Shown in pieces: positions 54,968 through 64,000 of a stretch of 64,000 nucleotides of DNA. A program made the position numbers and the translations under genes. The number at the start of each line of letters is the position of its first letter. Within the stretch, counting starts at the first letter, position 1. This DNA is from Methanobacteriota archaeon. Its GTDB lineage: Archaea; Thermoplasmatota; Poseidoniia; Poseidoniales; Poseidoniaceae. The notes beneath the pieces were generated by a model. That model searched no databases and was not told the origin of the DNA. It saw only the letters and a program-made list of their open reading frames with translations. The DNA is taken from positions 62,001 through 126,000 of the forward strand of contig PBDU01000010.1 of assembly GCA_002718195.1 (NCBI GenBank). Direction: 5' to 3'.

Positions 54968-55927
54968 TCAGTTTTGCCAAGGGTCAACATCGTCTCCCCA
55001 AGTTGATGGAGGCGCTGGTTCAGCAACTTCTTCTTCAGCAGGTGCTTCAGATTCTGCAGCCTTTGCTGTCCAATCAGCGGCTGCTTTTTCCAGTTCTCCA
55101 GCCTTCAGGTAGTTATTTTCATCCTTATCGTAATCCTTTGCGAATTCAACAAAGGCTTCGACATCTTCGATTGAGTTCTCTTTGACTATTCTATCCAAAA
55201 CAGAATCAGAATAGCCGATTTCTACTTCCTCAGCAACAGCCTCAGTTGTTTCTTCTTGGGCTTCTTCAACTATTTCTTCTGGTGATTCTTCAGTAGTTTC
55301 TTCGGTAGCTTCTTCAGCAGCTTCTTCTGAGTTTTCAGCAGGAGCATCCATCATTTCTGTAGCTCTAGCCTCAACTAATTCATCCATTCTATCGGAGAAA
55401 ACTTGGCCCATGTGTTGGCTTTGTCTCTCAGCTTCTACTCTGGATTCAATTAAGTCATATCTTGCTTTGATTGCTTTGTTTAAATCTTCGAATAATGACA
55501 TGTGGTCCACGTACCATTCGTCTCTTGCTCGCATCTCAACAAGTGCTAATTTCAGATCATTGTCCAATTCTTCTGCTATTGAGAATACCTTTCCTAGTCT
55601 GTCCTTTTCTCTGGAATATTTCTCTTCCATCTTGTCAAGTTCAGGTTGTAGGTGGCTAACTTGCTTGCTTGCTTTAGTTGCCTTCATCTCAAGTTCACGG
55701 ATTTTGTTTTCCTTCTCGCTGAGGATAGAATCTAAGGATTCTTTCTCGATTTCTCTCTCGATGATTTCCTTTTCGAGAACCTCAACTTCTGCACGCAAAT
55801 CAATTAGTTCTTTGTCCTGAGTTTCATACGCTGCATATAGTTTAGTTAGACGCTCAGTTTGCGTTTCTAGAGCCTCTTCTAGTTCTTTGATTTTGACATC
55901 TGGTGTGATTGTTCCTTCTTCGGTCAT
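54968..55927 (-). CDS. Coiled-coil protein with C-terminal EF-hand
   Basis: A 319-residue soluble protein. Residues 8-185 form a long coiled coil. A Glu/Ala-rich spacer (residues about 195-235) follows. Near residue 272 is one complete EF-hand loop, DKDENNYLKAGE, with Asp, Asp, Asn and final Glu at positions 1, 3, 5 and 12. The C-terminus ends in an acidic, proline-containing tail rich in Trp (WGDDVDPWQN). It may respond to calcium or organise membrane components. GAGGTGAT lies 3-4 nt before the ATG. It leads a four-gene minus-strand run with the hydrolase and lipid-enzyme-like genes. Confidence 0.72.
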   Translation of the reverse strand: MTEEGTITPDVKIKELEEALETQTERLTKLYAAYETQDKELIDLRAEVEVLEKEIIEREIEKESLDSILSEKENKIRELEMKATKASKQVSHLQPELDKMEEKYSREKDRLGKVFSIAEELDNDLKLALVEMRARDEWYVDHMSLFEDLNKAIKARYDLIESRVEAERQSQHMGQVFSDRMDELVEARATEMMDAPAENSEEAAEEATEETTEESPEEIVEEAQEETTEAVAEEVEIGYSDSVLDRIVKENSIEDVEAFVEFAKDYDKDENNYLKAGELEKAAADWTAKAAESEAPAEEEVAEPAPPSTWGDDVDPWQN

Positions 55928-56092
55928 TCTATCACCTCGGCTTTTGCCTAATTGACGCGACTTAACTCCTACCTATCAAGCACACGCTGGTTTATGTCAT
56001 ATGCCGATAATATATCATCGATTTGGTTATATTCGCTATTTCGGGGTTGAATGTCGTCCCTTATCCGCCTTCTCGGCAAAATATTGCACCCT

Positions 56093-57049
56093 TCAATAAT
56101 TCAATGAATCGGATGATTTTACTAGAGCCTGAGCAATTGTAACCTCACCCATTGAGTGTCCTGCATCTGGAATAATTTGTAGATCAGAATGAGGTAATTT
56201 CTTGTGCAATTCCCATGCACTTTTTACAGGACAGACCATGTCATACCGCCCGTGAACAATTACACAAGGAATATTCGATATCGTACCACAATTGTTTAGG
56301 ATAAATGCCTCATCTACAAATATTGAATTTATGAAATAATGACATTCAATTCTTGCAAAAGCAACTGCAAAGTCTAAATCTTCTGCCTTTTCTAAGTACT
56401 CGGGATCTGGGAAAAGTCGACTAGTAGCCATTTCCCATCGTGTCCATTCCTTTGCAGCCGCCCTACGGATAGTAATATCGTCGCTTGTTAATCTTGAATA
56501 GTATGCCTCGATGAGATTAGATTGTTCTTCTTTTGGGATGTGATTGAGATATGGATCAAAGGCATCCGGGAAAATATGGCTTGCACCATCTTGATAGAAC
56601 CAGTGAAGTTCTGATTTTCGACACATGAAGATTCCTCTTAGGATGAATGAGCGAACCCGACTTGGATGAGTTATACCATAAATTAACGACAAGGTTGAGC
56701 CCCAAGAGCCTCCAAAAACATGCCATGTTTCAATTCCAAGATTTTCCCTTAGTGCCTCGATATCAGAAACTAGATTCATGGTCGAGTTTTCCTCAAGTTC
56801 GGCATAAGGAGTTGATTTTCCGCATCCTCTTTGATCAAATTGTATGATATTCCATTTCCTTGGGTCAAAATACCTGCGGTAGGATGGCTGGCTTCCTCCC
56901 CCAGGTCCGCCATGGATGACAATAACTGGAATTCCTTCTGGATTCCCGCTGCATTCCCAGGCTATAGTATGAAGATCTGAAACTGGAAGCATGCCGGTTG
57001 CGTAGGGTTCTATTTTCGGATACAACACGTCCTCGATGGATTTAGCCAT
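56093..57049 (-). CDS. pip: Proline iminopeptidase
   Basis: A 318-residue cytoplasmic alpha/beta hydrolase that removes N-terminal proline from peptides. Matching motifs are VIVIHGGPGGGSQPSYRR (oxyanion hole), IIQFDQRGCGKSTP, the nucleophile elbow VFGGSWGSTLSL, RGIFMCRK, and the C-terminal acid and base (GRYDMVCPVKSAW; PDAGHSMGE). Length fits the family. It would help an organism living on dissolved proteins. It lies divergent from a methyltransferase gene across 71 bp. Confidence 0.93.
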   Translation of the reverse strand: MAKSIEDVLYPKIEPYATGMLPVSDLHTIAWECSGNPEGIPVIVIHGGPGGGSQPSYRRYFDPRKWNIIQFDQRGCGKSTPYAELEENSTMNLVSDIEALRENLGIETWHVFGGSWGSTLSLIYGITHPSRVRSFILRGIFMCRKSELHWFYQDGASHIFPDAFDPYLNHIPKEEQSNLIEAYYSRLTSDDITIRRAAAKEWTRWEMATSRLFPDPEYLEKAEDLDFAVAFARIECHYFINSIFVDEAFILNNCGTISNIPCVIVHGRYDMVCPVKSAWELHKKLPHSDLQIIPDAGHSMGEVTIAQALVKSSDSLNY

Positions 57050-57120
57050 GTGTTCACCTAAGGGGATTCGGATAATTTTGCTTTCGATGCCTTTTTTCTG
57101 TAAACCTCATCGGACCAGCC

Positions 57121-57750
57121 ATGAAGCCAGCAGTCGAAGTGTTTGGAGAATGGGCTCTGAAAGGAAAAGATGAGGGGATGGAGCGTGGTCATGCTTCCTC
57201 AGTTGCCGAGATGTTAGCTTATGCAATGGCAAAAATCATTCCATCAAAAGAGGAATTCACTGCTATCGATATTGGCTGTGGGAATGGTTGGGTTGTTCGC
57301 GAGATTTCGCAAATTCAAAGTTGTAGCAAAGCGGCAGGCGTTGACGGCGCCATCGAAATGATAGACAAGGCCAGCCAAATCGATAAAGAAGGTTTAGGTG
57401 AGTATTATCATGGAATCTTACCAGACTGGGAGCCTGAGGAGAAATACGACCTAGTCCATTCAATGGAGTGCTTTTACTATCTTGAAAATCCTGTTGATTT
57501 TGTTAAGATAGTTCACGATACTTGGATGAATAATGGAGGCCATATCGTGATGGGAGTGGATCATTATGCTGAGAATGAAGATTCATTGGATTGGCCTGAA
57601 CACGTTGGAGTTCACATGACTACATTGAGCGAAAAAGAATGGCTGAAAGCGTTCACAGATGCTGGTTTCGAGGATTTAACTGCCTGGAGAGCAGGTACAA
57701 ACGAGGGATTTGTTGGCACTTTAGTAATCGGCGGAAAAAAGGCGGACTGA
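57121..57750 (+). CDS. SAM-dependent class I methyltransferase
   Basis: A 209-residue enzyme with the SAM-binding motif AIDIGCGNGWVVREI (motif I), an acidic residue at strand 2 (AAGVDGAIEMI) and motif post-I/IV YDLVHSMECFYYLENP. Length and features fit the general UbiE/SmtA-like class, so the substrate cannot be assigned. The stop overlaps the 3' end of the convergent AddA-like gene by 30 bp. Confidence 0.85.
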   Translation: MKPAVEVFGEWALKGKDEGMERGHASSVAEMLAYAMAKIIPSKEEFTAIDIGCGNGWVVREISQIQSCSKAAGVDGAIEMIDKASQIDKEGLGEYYHGILPDWEPEEKYDLVHSMECFYYLENPVDFVKIVHDTWMNNGGHIVMGVDHYAENEDSLDWPEHVGVHMTTLSEKEWLKAFTDAGFEDLTAWRAGTNEGFVGTLVIGGKKAD

Positions 57751-60700
57751 TTTCGGTCCACACAATTTAATTTCACCTGAGAAGAAAGGACATTTCTTAC
57801 AAACGGCGGAATCTGTTATTCTTTCGGGCTCTTCGATTAATCTCGGAGTCGCAGACAAAGCAGCCATGTATTCCAGTAGAGAATAAAGATCTGATTTGGC
57901 TTTTTCATAATCAGCATCCGTTAAGCGAATCATCTTTCCAGACGCTCCGACTGAAATTGCTGGTGGCAAGACTGTTCTTCTCTCATCTTCTGGTTTTAAC
58001 ATTTCAGAACCTTCAAGAATAACCGAATACAATGCCAATTGTAATCTATAATCATCCATTAATGCTTCCTCGGCAGTAGTTTCTGGGTAGAGTGAGTACA
58101 AGTCATCGAACTTTTGCAAGGGAGCGCCATTGTGAGGATCATCAGAATTAAACTTCTTCAAACAATCTTTAGTTTTCAAGTCTACAACTTGTAAGTAACC
58201 GTTATTCGAACTGTCACTTAGCGCCAAGACCAAGTCAATCCTACCATCAAAATAAGCAAAGATATTCTTGACTTCAGAAACCTTGTATTTGTGGCTAAGG
58301 TCATAATATCTTGAAAGCCCATCCAGCATTATTTTCTCAGAGTGGAAGAACGGCAATTCTGTTCTCAGCCCTTCTACTGTATAACCTCCAAATTCTCCAC
58401 CAGTGCTTAATTTCCCTAGGGGTCCTTTGGAGATCAATTCACCAATCTCAAGAAGCCTAGCTTTTGTTGAATCGTAACTTGTTCCCTCAGCCTCTAAATC
58501 TCCTAATCCAAGTTCAATCATCACTCTATCAGCAATTCCTGAATCTTGTAAACCATCCTCGTTTTTGATTAACCATGATTCATCAAGGTGACAGTTTGAA
58601 ATTTGTTTTGCTGGGTTTGCTAGACCAATTTCTACTAGCCTGTGGGCAATCAGTCCAAACTTGGTTGGAGATGGGAAACTCTTTCCTGATTTGGTCGGGC
58701 TGGCGTGAAGTCGTGGAGGATCAAATTTCTCTGGGTCCCAACCTCTAACTCTGGTCAACCAATGTCTCCTCTTACATTTGTATGAGGTGTCGAGTCCGTG
58801 AGCGGTCACCCTAAACTTGTGTGTGACCTCTTTGAAACCGATGTCAACATCAGATTTGTTTTGCTTTAGCTTATCGAAATTATTGTGCATCGTTTCTATA
58901 CTTTGAATAAGGCTCTCTGATTCTTCCTTTTCAAAGCAGTCCGGTGAGTGGTATATCGCTATCGAACTAACACAACCTTCGGGTAATCCAGAATTTTGGT
59001 ATACAGAGTATGGATCTAATTCCTTCTCACTCCAAGACTTATCGGCATTTTCTAATCCATCTGATCCTAAATCAGATGTGAACGACCAGCAAGACTCTTC
59101 GACATTTGCTCTCCAAGCAGCCCCACGTAATCCTTCGGTCAAAAAGTGAGCCATAGAGTCGTGAGAAGCTTTCAAATCGTATCTATCCCCTTTTTTACCC
59201 TTCAATTCGTTTGAATTAATCCCACAAACTATCAAATGAGACTTTACTCGTGTTAATGCAACATAAAATTCTCTTCTTCTCTCTGCCCTTTTTTGGGCTT
59301 TTTCCATTGACGAGGTCAACTCATACAAACCATGCCCAGGTGTTTTCTTACTTTTCCAGGGATTTACTCTACAACTAATTAACTGAGGAGTTACTAAAAC
59401 TGGGGACCCCCCTGTCATACTCGCATCTTGAGAGCCTGCAGAATATAGCCCAGATACAATTACTACCTTTGATTCTAAGCCCTTAGATTTGTGAATAGTC
59501 ATCAATTTTACAGCGCCACTGATGTTTGAAGAAGATGCCTTTGGACCTCCCCCCTCTAGTCTTTGCAACTCTCTAATTCTGGAATAGATTACTGCGATTT
59601 CATCCCCGCATTCACTTCCAATCATCTTGATTAAAGACAAGAATGCTTCTGCATGCTGCCTATGATGAGGTTCATGGTAAACGAATAACAAATCGGAATT
59701 ATCTAAAACAGATTCGAAAACTTCGAAGTTTGCCCCCATTGCTGTATAAGCACTTAATTCATGGATTAATTGCTTATTTCGAGCTGTCTTGCAGAATTTT
59801 AACATAGAATCCCAACCATGTGCCCAAAATTTGGAACTCATCGTAGAGTGAACCTGTTGCTCATTGCAATTCAAAATCGGCGAGAGGGCAATACTTGCTT
59901 GAGCGTGCCTTGATTGTGGATTTGCGAGTAGTTCCAGAACAGAAATCAGTGGTTTAACCACTTCTTGGTCAAGCAGTAACCCGTGTTGATCTACTTGGGT
60001 TGGAATCTTGTATTTTTGTAATGCATTGATGATGCTTGGCGCCCTGCCCCTTGAATGAAGTAAGATCATGATGTCATCAGGAGTAATTTCTTCCTTATCA
60101 GCTCCGATATCAACCATTGATTTTGTTGCCTCGGACCAGACTTTCTTGGTTGACTTGTTCAAAAGCGATTTGATTCGAAGGGCAATCATTTCAGCCTCTA
60201 AATCTTTTGAGTTTGATGTAGAACTTGAAAATACATCAATTTGCTTATCCAATGACTTTTCTTCACCTTGCGGACTTGAAATTGGCATAATCCACTCAAA
60301 AATACCGTTTTCAGTGTCTTGTGAAGATGGGTTCAATTCTTGAGCAGTGGCGTGCCAGTCTCCAGGAAATTTGTGATGCCTAGGATTGAAAACATCAGAA
60401 AATAAATGATTAAATGTGTTCATTAAATCATGTCTTGTCCTAAAATTGCTGGTTAAATCGATATGTCCGAAAGCTCTTTGATCCCTTATTTTATGATCCA
60501 CTGGGAGGTAGCTTTCTCCATCTTTTAGACCGACAGAATTGTATTCTTCTTCAGGTCCATGAATTCTAAAATCATGCAATTTAGTTGCTTTAGTAAAACT
60601 TCCTTCTTTCTGGAATCTAGGGTCTCTAGCTTCGCCTTCTCTTAAGACCCCATTCATACGTTTCTCTGTTGATTCGAGATTGTTAGCCTCCTTGATGTAT

Positions 60701-62646
60701 TCTGTTGCCTTTTTCATAACGGTAACTTCAGCCTGCCTAAATCTGTAGATAGATTGTTTCATATCACCCACTACACAAATGGTTGGATCCCAATACCCAA
60801 GCACGGAATCTCCTTCATCGCTAGCGCGCTCTCTCCTGCCCCAAAGTCTAGTTAAGAGCCTGAATTGAGCAGGATTAGTATCTTGGAATTCATCAATGAT
60901 GAATGCCCTATATTGCCTTCTTAGTTTCTGTAAGATGTGAAACCTATTTAGTAAATCTTCATACACTCCGGGATATTTTTTTGCTAATTGCATTGCTTTA
61001 GCAATGTGGGAATCAAGCCAGGAATGCTCAGGTAAATCATCAAGAGCTGCAACAACTGATTCAGGCCATTCGTTTCTTACGCTGGATGGGCACTTTGCTA
61101 GTAACAAATCCTCAGCATATCGCATTGTATCGTCGAAATCATGGACCCCTTCCATTTGTTTTAAATCAGAGAATACATCTTGACAGCCTCTAAAAACAGT
61201 GAATAAATCAGTAATTACCTGTAACTGCAAATCTGTATCAAGACGATTGATTTTTGTTTGTGGTGGCTCCAGCTGTGGAGGGTTGGTTACGACCCCCACT
61301 TTATCTTCAAAATCCTCAGGCTGGTGTGTGAATTCGACTAGTGGAATGAAATTCAATGCTGCTTTTCCAATTCTGAATAATAGCCTGCAATCGCTGGTGT
61401 TAAACAATTTGGACATTTCCAAACGCTTTGCTTTCGCTTTGGCAGTAGTTTTAGTTGCATTAGATTTAGAGCCATGAGGCATTGTTTGCTTGGCTTCAGA
61501 TGCCTTCAGGACACCAGAATGCCACTTCTTATTCAAGGAAGCGTGTCCGAAAGTTGAAAGGAATTTTTCAATTTCACCTTTCTCTAGAGCACTATCGCTC
61601 AAACCAGTTGCTATTACTAAGTAAAGCCACTGAATTTTTCCAAATTCGGAGTCGGGAACATTATCATGGAAAAATTCCAGTTGATTAAATCGGCTGTAAT
61701 TATTATGTTCCCCAATTGTTGGAAGGATGAAATGTTGGTATTGATCAAGATATGCATCTAAATAACCTCTGAGAAGAGGAATAAGTTGGTCAACAATCGG
61801 CCCCACCAAGCCTGAAATTGGTTGCGTGAACATTTCTTCCAGCACCTCTCTGGGAAGATTTCCTCCTTCCAGCCACTCCAGGCCAGCAGCTTGTGTTCTC
61901 GAGGTAAGTGATTTCTTGGCTTCCTCTACGAATAGAGAACTTTTCATCAAACCAATCAGTACCTTTTCAGCATTCACTTGCCCATTAAGTGCTACTGTAA
62001 GCCTATCCCTGGATTCAATAAACCGTTCACCATTTAAGATTCCCATTTTTCTTGCATCTTGCAAATTTCTTGCTCGCCATGCTGAATATATGCTGTGTTC
62101 CTTGAGAATCTGGCTCCTCTCATCGCTTATCTGATCTTTAGTTGGTTTGTCGGTTAACAAGTCCATATGGATCGAAACCAATCTGGAAAAGAAAGCGTCA
62201 ATAGTCGACACTGGGGCATCATCTAATTGAGAAATTAACATATCGATTACAGATGGGTCAGAATTTAATCTGAAGTCATAAACGTCATCATCTTCTACAA
62301 CTAAATCAGGGTCTGCCTTTAGACTTGTGAGTTTTTTCCTAATTCTGTGTTTCAACTCTCCTGCTGATTTTCTAGTGAATGTAATCGCCACTGTTTCAGT
62401 TGGTAACAAGCCAGCCCAAGCCTCTAATTTCGATCGCTGGCTTGTTGGTAAAATCAAATTATTGGATAAAGAGTCAGTATCCATTGAAGCATTTGGGAGT
62501 ACTAATGTGGACCTTTGTATCCTGGACAGTAGGTGTTGAACATATCTCTCTGCCATCACAGTAGTTTTTCCAGTACCGGCACCTGCATCAAGTACAATAT
62601 GCCTATCAATATCCAAACCGAGAATTTGAGACCTGTTGAACTTCAT
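57721..62646 (-). CDS. AddA-like UvrD/RecB helicase-nuclease
   Basis: A 1641-residue helicase for double-strand break end resection. Walker A is AGAGTGKT (residues 21-28) after a Q-motif, motif II FIIDEFQDTNPAQF, motif III VGDMKQSIYRFRQAE, and motifs V/VI include VKLMTIHKSKGLESKVV and REFYVALTRVKSHL. The C-terminus is a PD-(D/E)XK nuclease (GRIDLVLAL, then VVDLKTK) braced by a predicted iron-sulfur staple: one Cys near 1292 (YKCKRRHW) and C-x2-C-x9-C at the end (CKKCPFFSGEIKLC). The start at ATG 62646 overlaps the stop of the upstream gene as TAATG; the frame is open from 62703. Helicase family is secure; the AddA label is by architecture and gene order. Confidence 0.9.
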   Translation of the reverse strand: MKFNRSQILGLDIDRHIVLDAGAGTGKTTVMAERYVQHLLSRIQRSTLVLPNASMDTDSLSNNLILPTSQRSKLEAWAGLLPTETVAITFTRKSAGELKHRIRKKLTSLKADPDLVVEDDDVYDFRLNSDPSVIDMLISQLDDAPVSTIDAFFSRLVSIHMDLLTDKPTKDQISDERSQILKEHSIYSAWRARNLQDARKMGILNGERFIESRDRLTVALNGQVNAEKVLIGLMKSSLFVEEAKKSLTSRTQAAGLEWLEGGNLPREVLEEMFTQPISGLVGPIVDQLIPLLRGYLDAYLDQYQHFILPTIGEHNNYSRFNQLEFFHDNVPDSEFGKIQWLYLVIATGLSDSALEKGEIEKFLSTFGHASLNKKWHSGVLKASEAKQTMPHGSKSNATKTTAKAKAKRLEMSKLFNTSDCRLLFRIGKAALNFIPLVEFTHQPEDFEDKVGVVTNPPQLEPPQTKINRLDTDLQLQVITDLFTVFRGCQDVFSDLKQMEGVHDFDDTMRYAEDLLLAKCPSSVRNEWPESVVAALDDLPEHSWLDSHIAKAMQLAKKYPGVYEDLLNRFHILQKLRRQYRAFIIDEFQDTNPAQFRLLTRLWGRRERASDEGDSVLGYWDPTICVVGDMKQSIYRFRQAEVTVMKKATEYIKEANNLESTEKRMNGVLREGEARDPRFQKEGSFTKATKLHDFRIHGPEEEYNSVGLKDGESYLPVDHKIRDQRAFGHIDLTSNFRTRHDLMNTFNHLFSDVFNPRHHKFPGDWHATAQELNPSSQDTENGIFEWIMPISSPQGEEKSLDKQIDVFSSSTSNSKDLEAEMIALRIKSLLNKSTKKVWSEATKSMVDIGADKEEITPDDIMILLHSRGRAPSIINALQKYKIPTQVDQHGLLLDQEVVKPLISVLELLANPQSRHAQASIALSPILNCNEQQVHSTMSSKFWAHGWDSMLKFCKTARNKQLIHELSAYTAMGANFEVFESVLDNSDLLFVYHEPHHRQHAEAFLSLIKMIGSECGDEIAVIYSRIRELQRLEGGGPKASSSNISGAVKLMTIHKSKGLESKVVIVSGLYSAGSQDASMTGGSPVLVTPQLISCRVNPWKSKKTPGHGLYELTSSMEKAQKRAERRREFYVALTRVKSHLIVCGINSNELKGKKGDRYDLKASHDSMAHFLTEGLRGAAWRANVEESCWSFTSDLGSDGLENADKSWSEKELDPYSVYQNSGLPEGCVSSIAIYHSPDCFEKEESESLIQSIETMHNNFDKLKQNKSDVDIGFKEVTHKFRVTAHGLDTSYKCKRRHWLTRVRGWDPEKFDPPRLHASPTKSGKSFPSPTKFGLIAHRLVEIGLANPAKQISNCHLDESWLIKNEDGLQDSGIADRVMIELGLGDLEAEGTSYDSTKARLLEIGELISKGPLGKLSTGGEFGGYTVEGLRTELPFFHSEKIMLDGLSRYYDLSHKYKVSEVKNIFAYFDGRIDLVLALSDSSNNGYLQVVDLKTKDCLKKFNSDDPHNGAPLQKFDDLYSLYPETTAEEALMDDYRLQLALYSVILEGSEMLKPEDERRTVLPPAISVGASGKMIRLTDADYEKAKSDLYSLLEYMAALSATPRLIEEPERITDSAVCKKCPFFSGEIKLCGPKSVRLFSADY

Positions 62647-64000
62647 TACATATCCCCCATTTCGGATAAACCACACATGTCCTTTACCGAACAATACAAG
62701 CACGCACTTCCCGGAGTGGGGTGAACTTGACCGCTGAGAGCAGTATTTTTAGCCCTCAATGCAGTTGTCAACCTGGATTCTTTCCATGCTGAAAAATGCT
62801 CTTTTATTGGTCCAGGTTTAGAATCCGGATACCTGAAAATATTCTTGGTGAAGTCTGTACTTGAACCTATTTCTATGAATTCGAGGATTGATTTAAATTC
62901 ACTATCAAATTCTAGGTAATGTTTGACTGAATCCCCAATTTGGCTTATTCCCGCCCCTATTACCTTAAACTCAGGATTTTGGATTTCAAACGCTGCTGTG
63001 TAAATTGCTAGTTGCAGGTCTGACAATACACAAACCTCGTGCTTTTTCCTTTCTTCCTCAGGTTTTGGCCCTTGGACACTTTTTATGTCCCTTATCACAA
63101 TCAATCTTTTTTGCCTGTATTTCTCTGGTACTAATCCCATCGATTCATCGGGAAGGATCACTTCATCAATTCTGTCTATGTAGCCACTGATTCTAATTGA
63201 TTCAACCTTTCCAAGGTCGTTTTTTGCCTCGATTTTTGTTCCTTCTTCAACCCCTAGATTCCATTCTGTTGCAAGAGGCGCACAATTGGTAAGCAAAAAT
63301 TCTGCATCTACCATTCTGCCGATTTTTCCTCCCATTTTTGGAACGTCTCCCCCCGACCAATATTGCTCTAATTCACCAGGAGTGATACCACACAACTCAA
63401 TGCACCTATGGTGAGTAACTGCGCCTTTTCTTGTGAGCCATGGTGCGATTTGTTCTAGATTATCCAACATTAATTCCCAAACAGCCTGTGGGGAATTAAA
63501 CTCAGAGTCATGCAATCTTTTCGGACTCTTCGACAATATCCCCTGTTTTACTCCTAACTTCTGGAAAAGAGCCTCATAGAGTTTGTGAATTATATCACCA
63601 CGTGTTCTGAAATCTACATCCTCCATATGGTCTTCATCGGCTGATGCCCTCAGATGTTTCTCTAACCAAGCGCTTCTGGGGCATTTCATCCAAGATTCTA
63701 ATCTGCTAGCAGACCACTTCCTATCACTTATCTTTCCACTGGTTGGAGCAGATATTATACCAAATATACCCTTTTTGTCATTAAAATTACCAATTGGTCT
63801 AGGGTCGACTGCCATCGATGTGCTCTTTCCAGATTTACCACCTAGATTTGGCCACTCATCCGAAACCACTGTGAGGTCTTCGTTTACCTTCTTTCCATCA
63901 GGTATTATTGTTAACTTGCCAGTTGTAGCGAATCTCTTGATTTCGCTCCATGCTAGTACTGCGCCATCGCTTGCTTGTTGCGGGTGTCTTTTTATCCTCT
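62646..64000 (-). CDS. AddB-like RecB-family nuclease (5' end outside window)
   Basis: A gene truncated by the window edge: the frame remains open from GTG 63869 to base 64000, so at least 450 residues are visible. The end has a RecB/Cas4-type nuclease: RGDIIHKLYEALF, RISGYIDRIDEVI and LIVIRDIKSVQ (D...D-x-K), plus Q-x2-x-Y in LSDLQLAIYT. An iron-sulfur staple is likely: C in WMKCPRSAWLE and C-x2-C-x5-C in ACLYCSVKDMC near the end. The placement directly upstream of an AddA-like gene with TAATG coupling makes it the AddB-like subunit. The visible part contains no helicase motifs; they could lie upstream. Confidence 0.82.
   Translation of the reverse strand, partial: RIKRHPQQASDGAVLAWSEIKRFATTGKLTIIPDGKKVNEDLTVVSDEWPNLGGKSGKSTSMAVDPRPIGNFNDKKGIFGIISAPTSGKISDRKWSASRLESWMKCPRSAWLEKHLRASADEDHMEDVDFRTRGDIIHKLYEALFQKLGVKQGILSKSPKRLHDSEFNSPQAVWELMLDNLEQIAPWLTRKGAVTHHRCIELCGITPGELEQYWSGGDVPKMGGKIGRMVDAEFLLTNCAPLATEWNLGVEEGTKIEAKNDLGKVESIRISGYIDRIDEVILPDESMGLVPEKYRQKRLIVIRDIKSVQGPKPEEERKKHEVCVLSDLQLAIYTAAFEIQNPEFKVIGAGISQIGDSVKHYLEFDSEFKSILEFIEIGSSTDFTKNIFRYPDSKPGPIKEHFSAWKESRLTTALRAKNTALSGQVHPTPGSACLYCSVKDMCGLSEMGDM

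Overview
The window looks like a gene-dense, moderately AT-rich stretch of a planktonic euryarchaeal chromosome, most likely a marine Poseidoniales (Marine Group II) archaeon. Archaeal markers are RadA recombinase, an archaeal-type initiator tRNA-Met, an archaetidylinositol-phosphate-synthase-like CDP-alcohol transferase, an AK6/Fap7-type adenylate kinase, a RaSEA-like archaeosine radical-SAM protein, leaderless genes with TATA-like boxes about 25-30 nt before the start, and very large exported FN3/propeller proteins with one C-terminal membrane anchor. Several metabolic genes are of bacterial type (Icd nearly identical in motifs to the E. coli enzyme, MaeB with a phosphotransacetylase domain, RlmH, AddAB-like nucleases), which is typical of this group's mosaic gene content. 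The taxonomic call is an inference from gene content; no rRNA is present.

Layout: 1-2.6 kb holds phosphoglycerate kinase and an amidohydrolase (SAH/nucleoside deaminase family). 2.6-6.5 kb is a minus-strand pair coding for exported membrane-anchored proteins, one with FN3 repeats and an acidic-then-lysine-rich cytoplasmic tail. 6.5-9.0 kb has a phospholipid head-group transferase, AK6, a stand-alone Lrp-type sensor domain, a helical-repeat protein and initiator tRNA. 9.1-15.4 kb carries a lipoprotein, radA, ftsZ, an exported CLCH protein, an unknown acidic protein, OsmC and isocitrate dehydrogenase. 15.4-32.1 kb includes a 1143-residue PIN-domain protein, an MMPL/RND exporter, a DHH phosphoesterase with an apparently non-canonical start, Nudix, a B12 adenosyltransferase, RlmH, a glutaredoxin/GST-like protein, an FGE-like membrane protein, and divergent malic enzyme/pyruvate kinase.

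32.2-40.7 kb is one 2808-residue surface protein. 40.7-43.7 kb is a compact p-aminobenzoate operon (PabC-like plus a PabB-PabA fusion). 43.8-50.1 kb holds small membrane proteins, a YchF-type GTPase, an unusual two-gene membrane complex (a heme-copper-oxidase-like subunit that lacks the expected metal ligands but carries two EF-hands, plus a 90-residue partner) and RaSEA. 50.1-57.1 kb has a tandem pair of GIDE-like membrane proteins, an alpha/beta hydrolase, a phosphatidylserine-decarboxylase-like protein, an EF-hand coiled-coil protein and proline iminopeptidase. 57.1-64 kb is a methyltransferase and a two-gene AddAB-like helicase/nuclease whose upstream member runs off the window.

I saw no insertion sequence, prophage, CRISPR array, integron or attachment site. 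Coding density is very high and no gene-free stretch exceeds 300 bases. The strongest candidate for something undescribed is the metal-ligand-depleted oxidase-like protein with calcium-binding EF-hands (46.4-48.8 kb).
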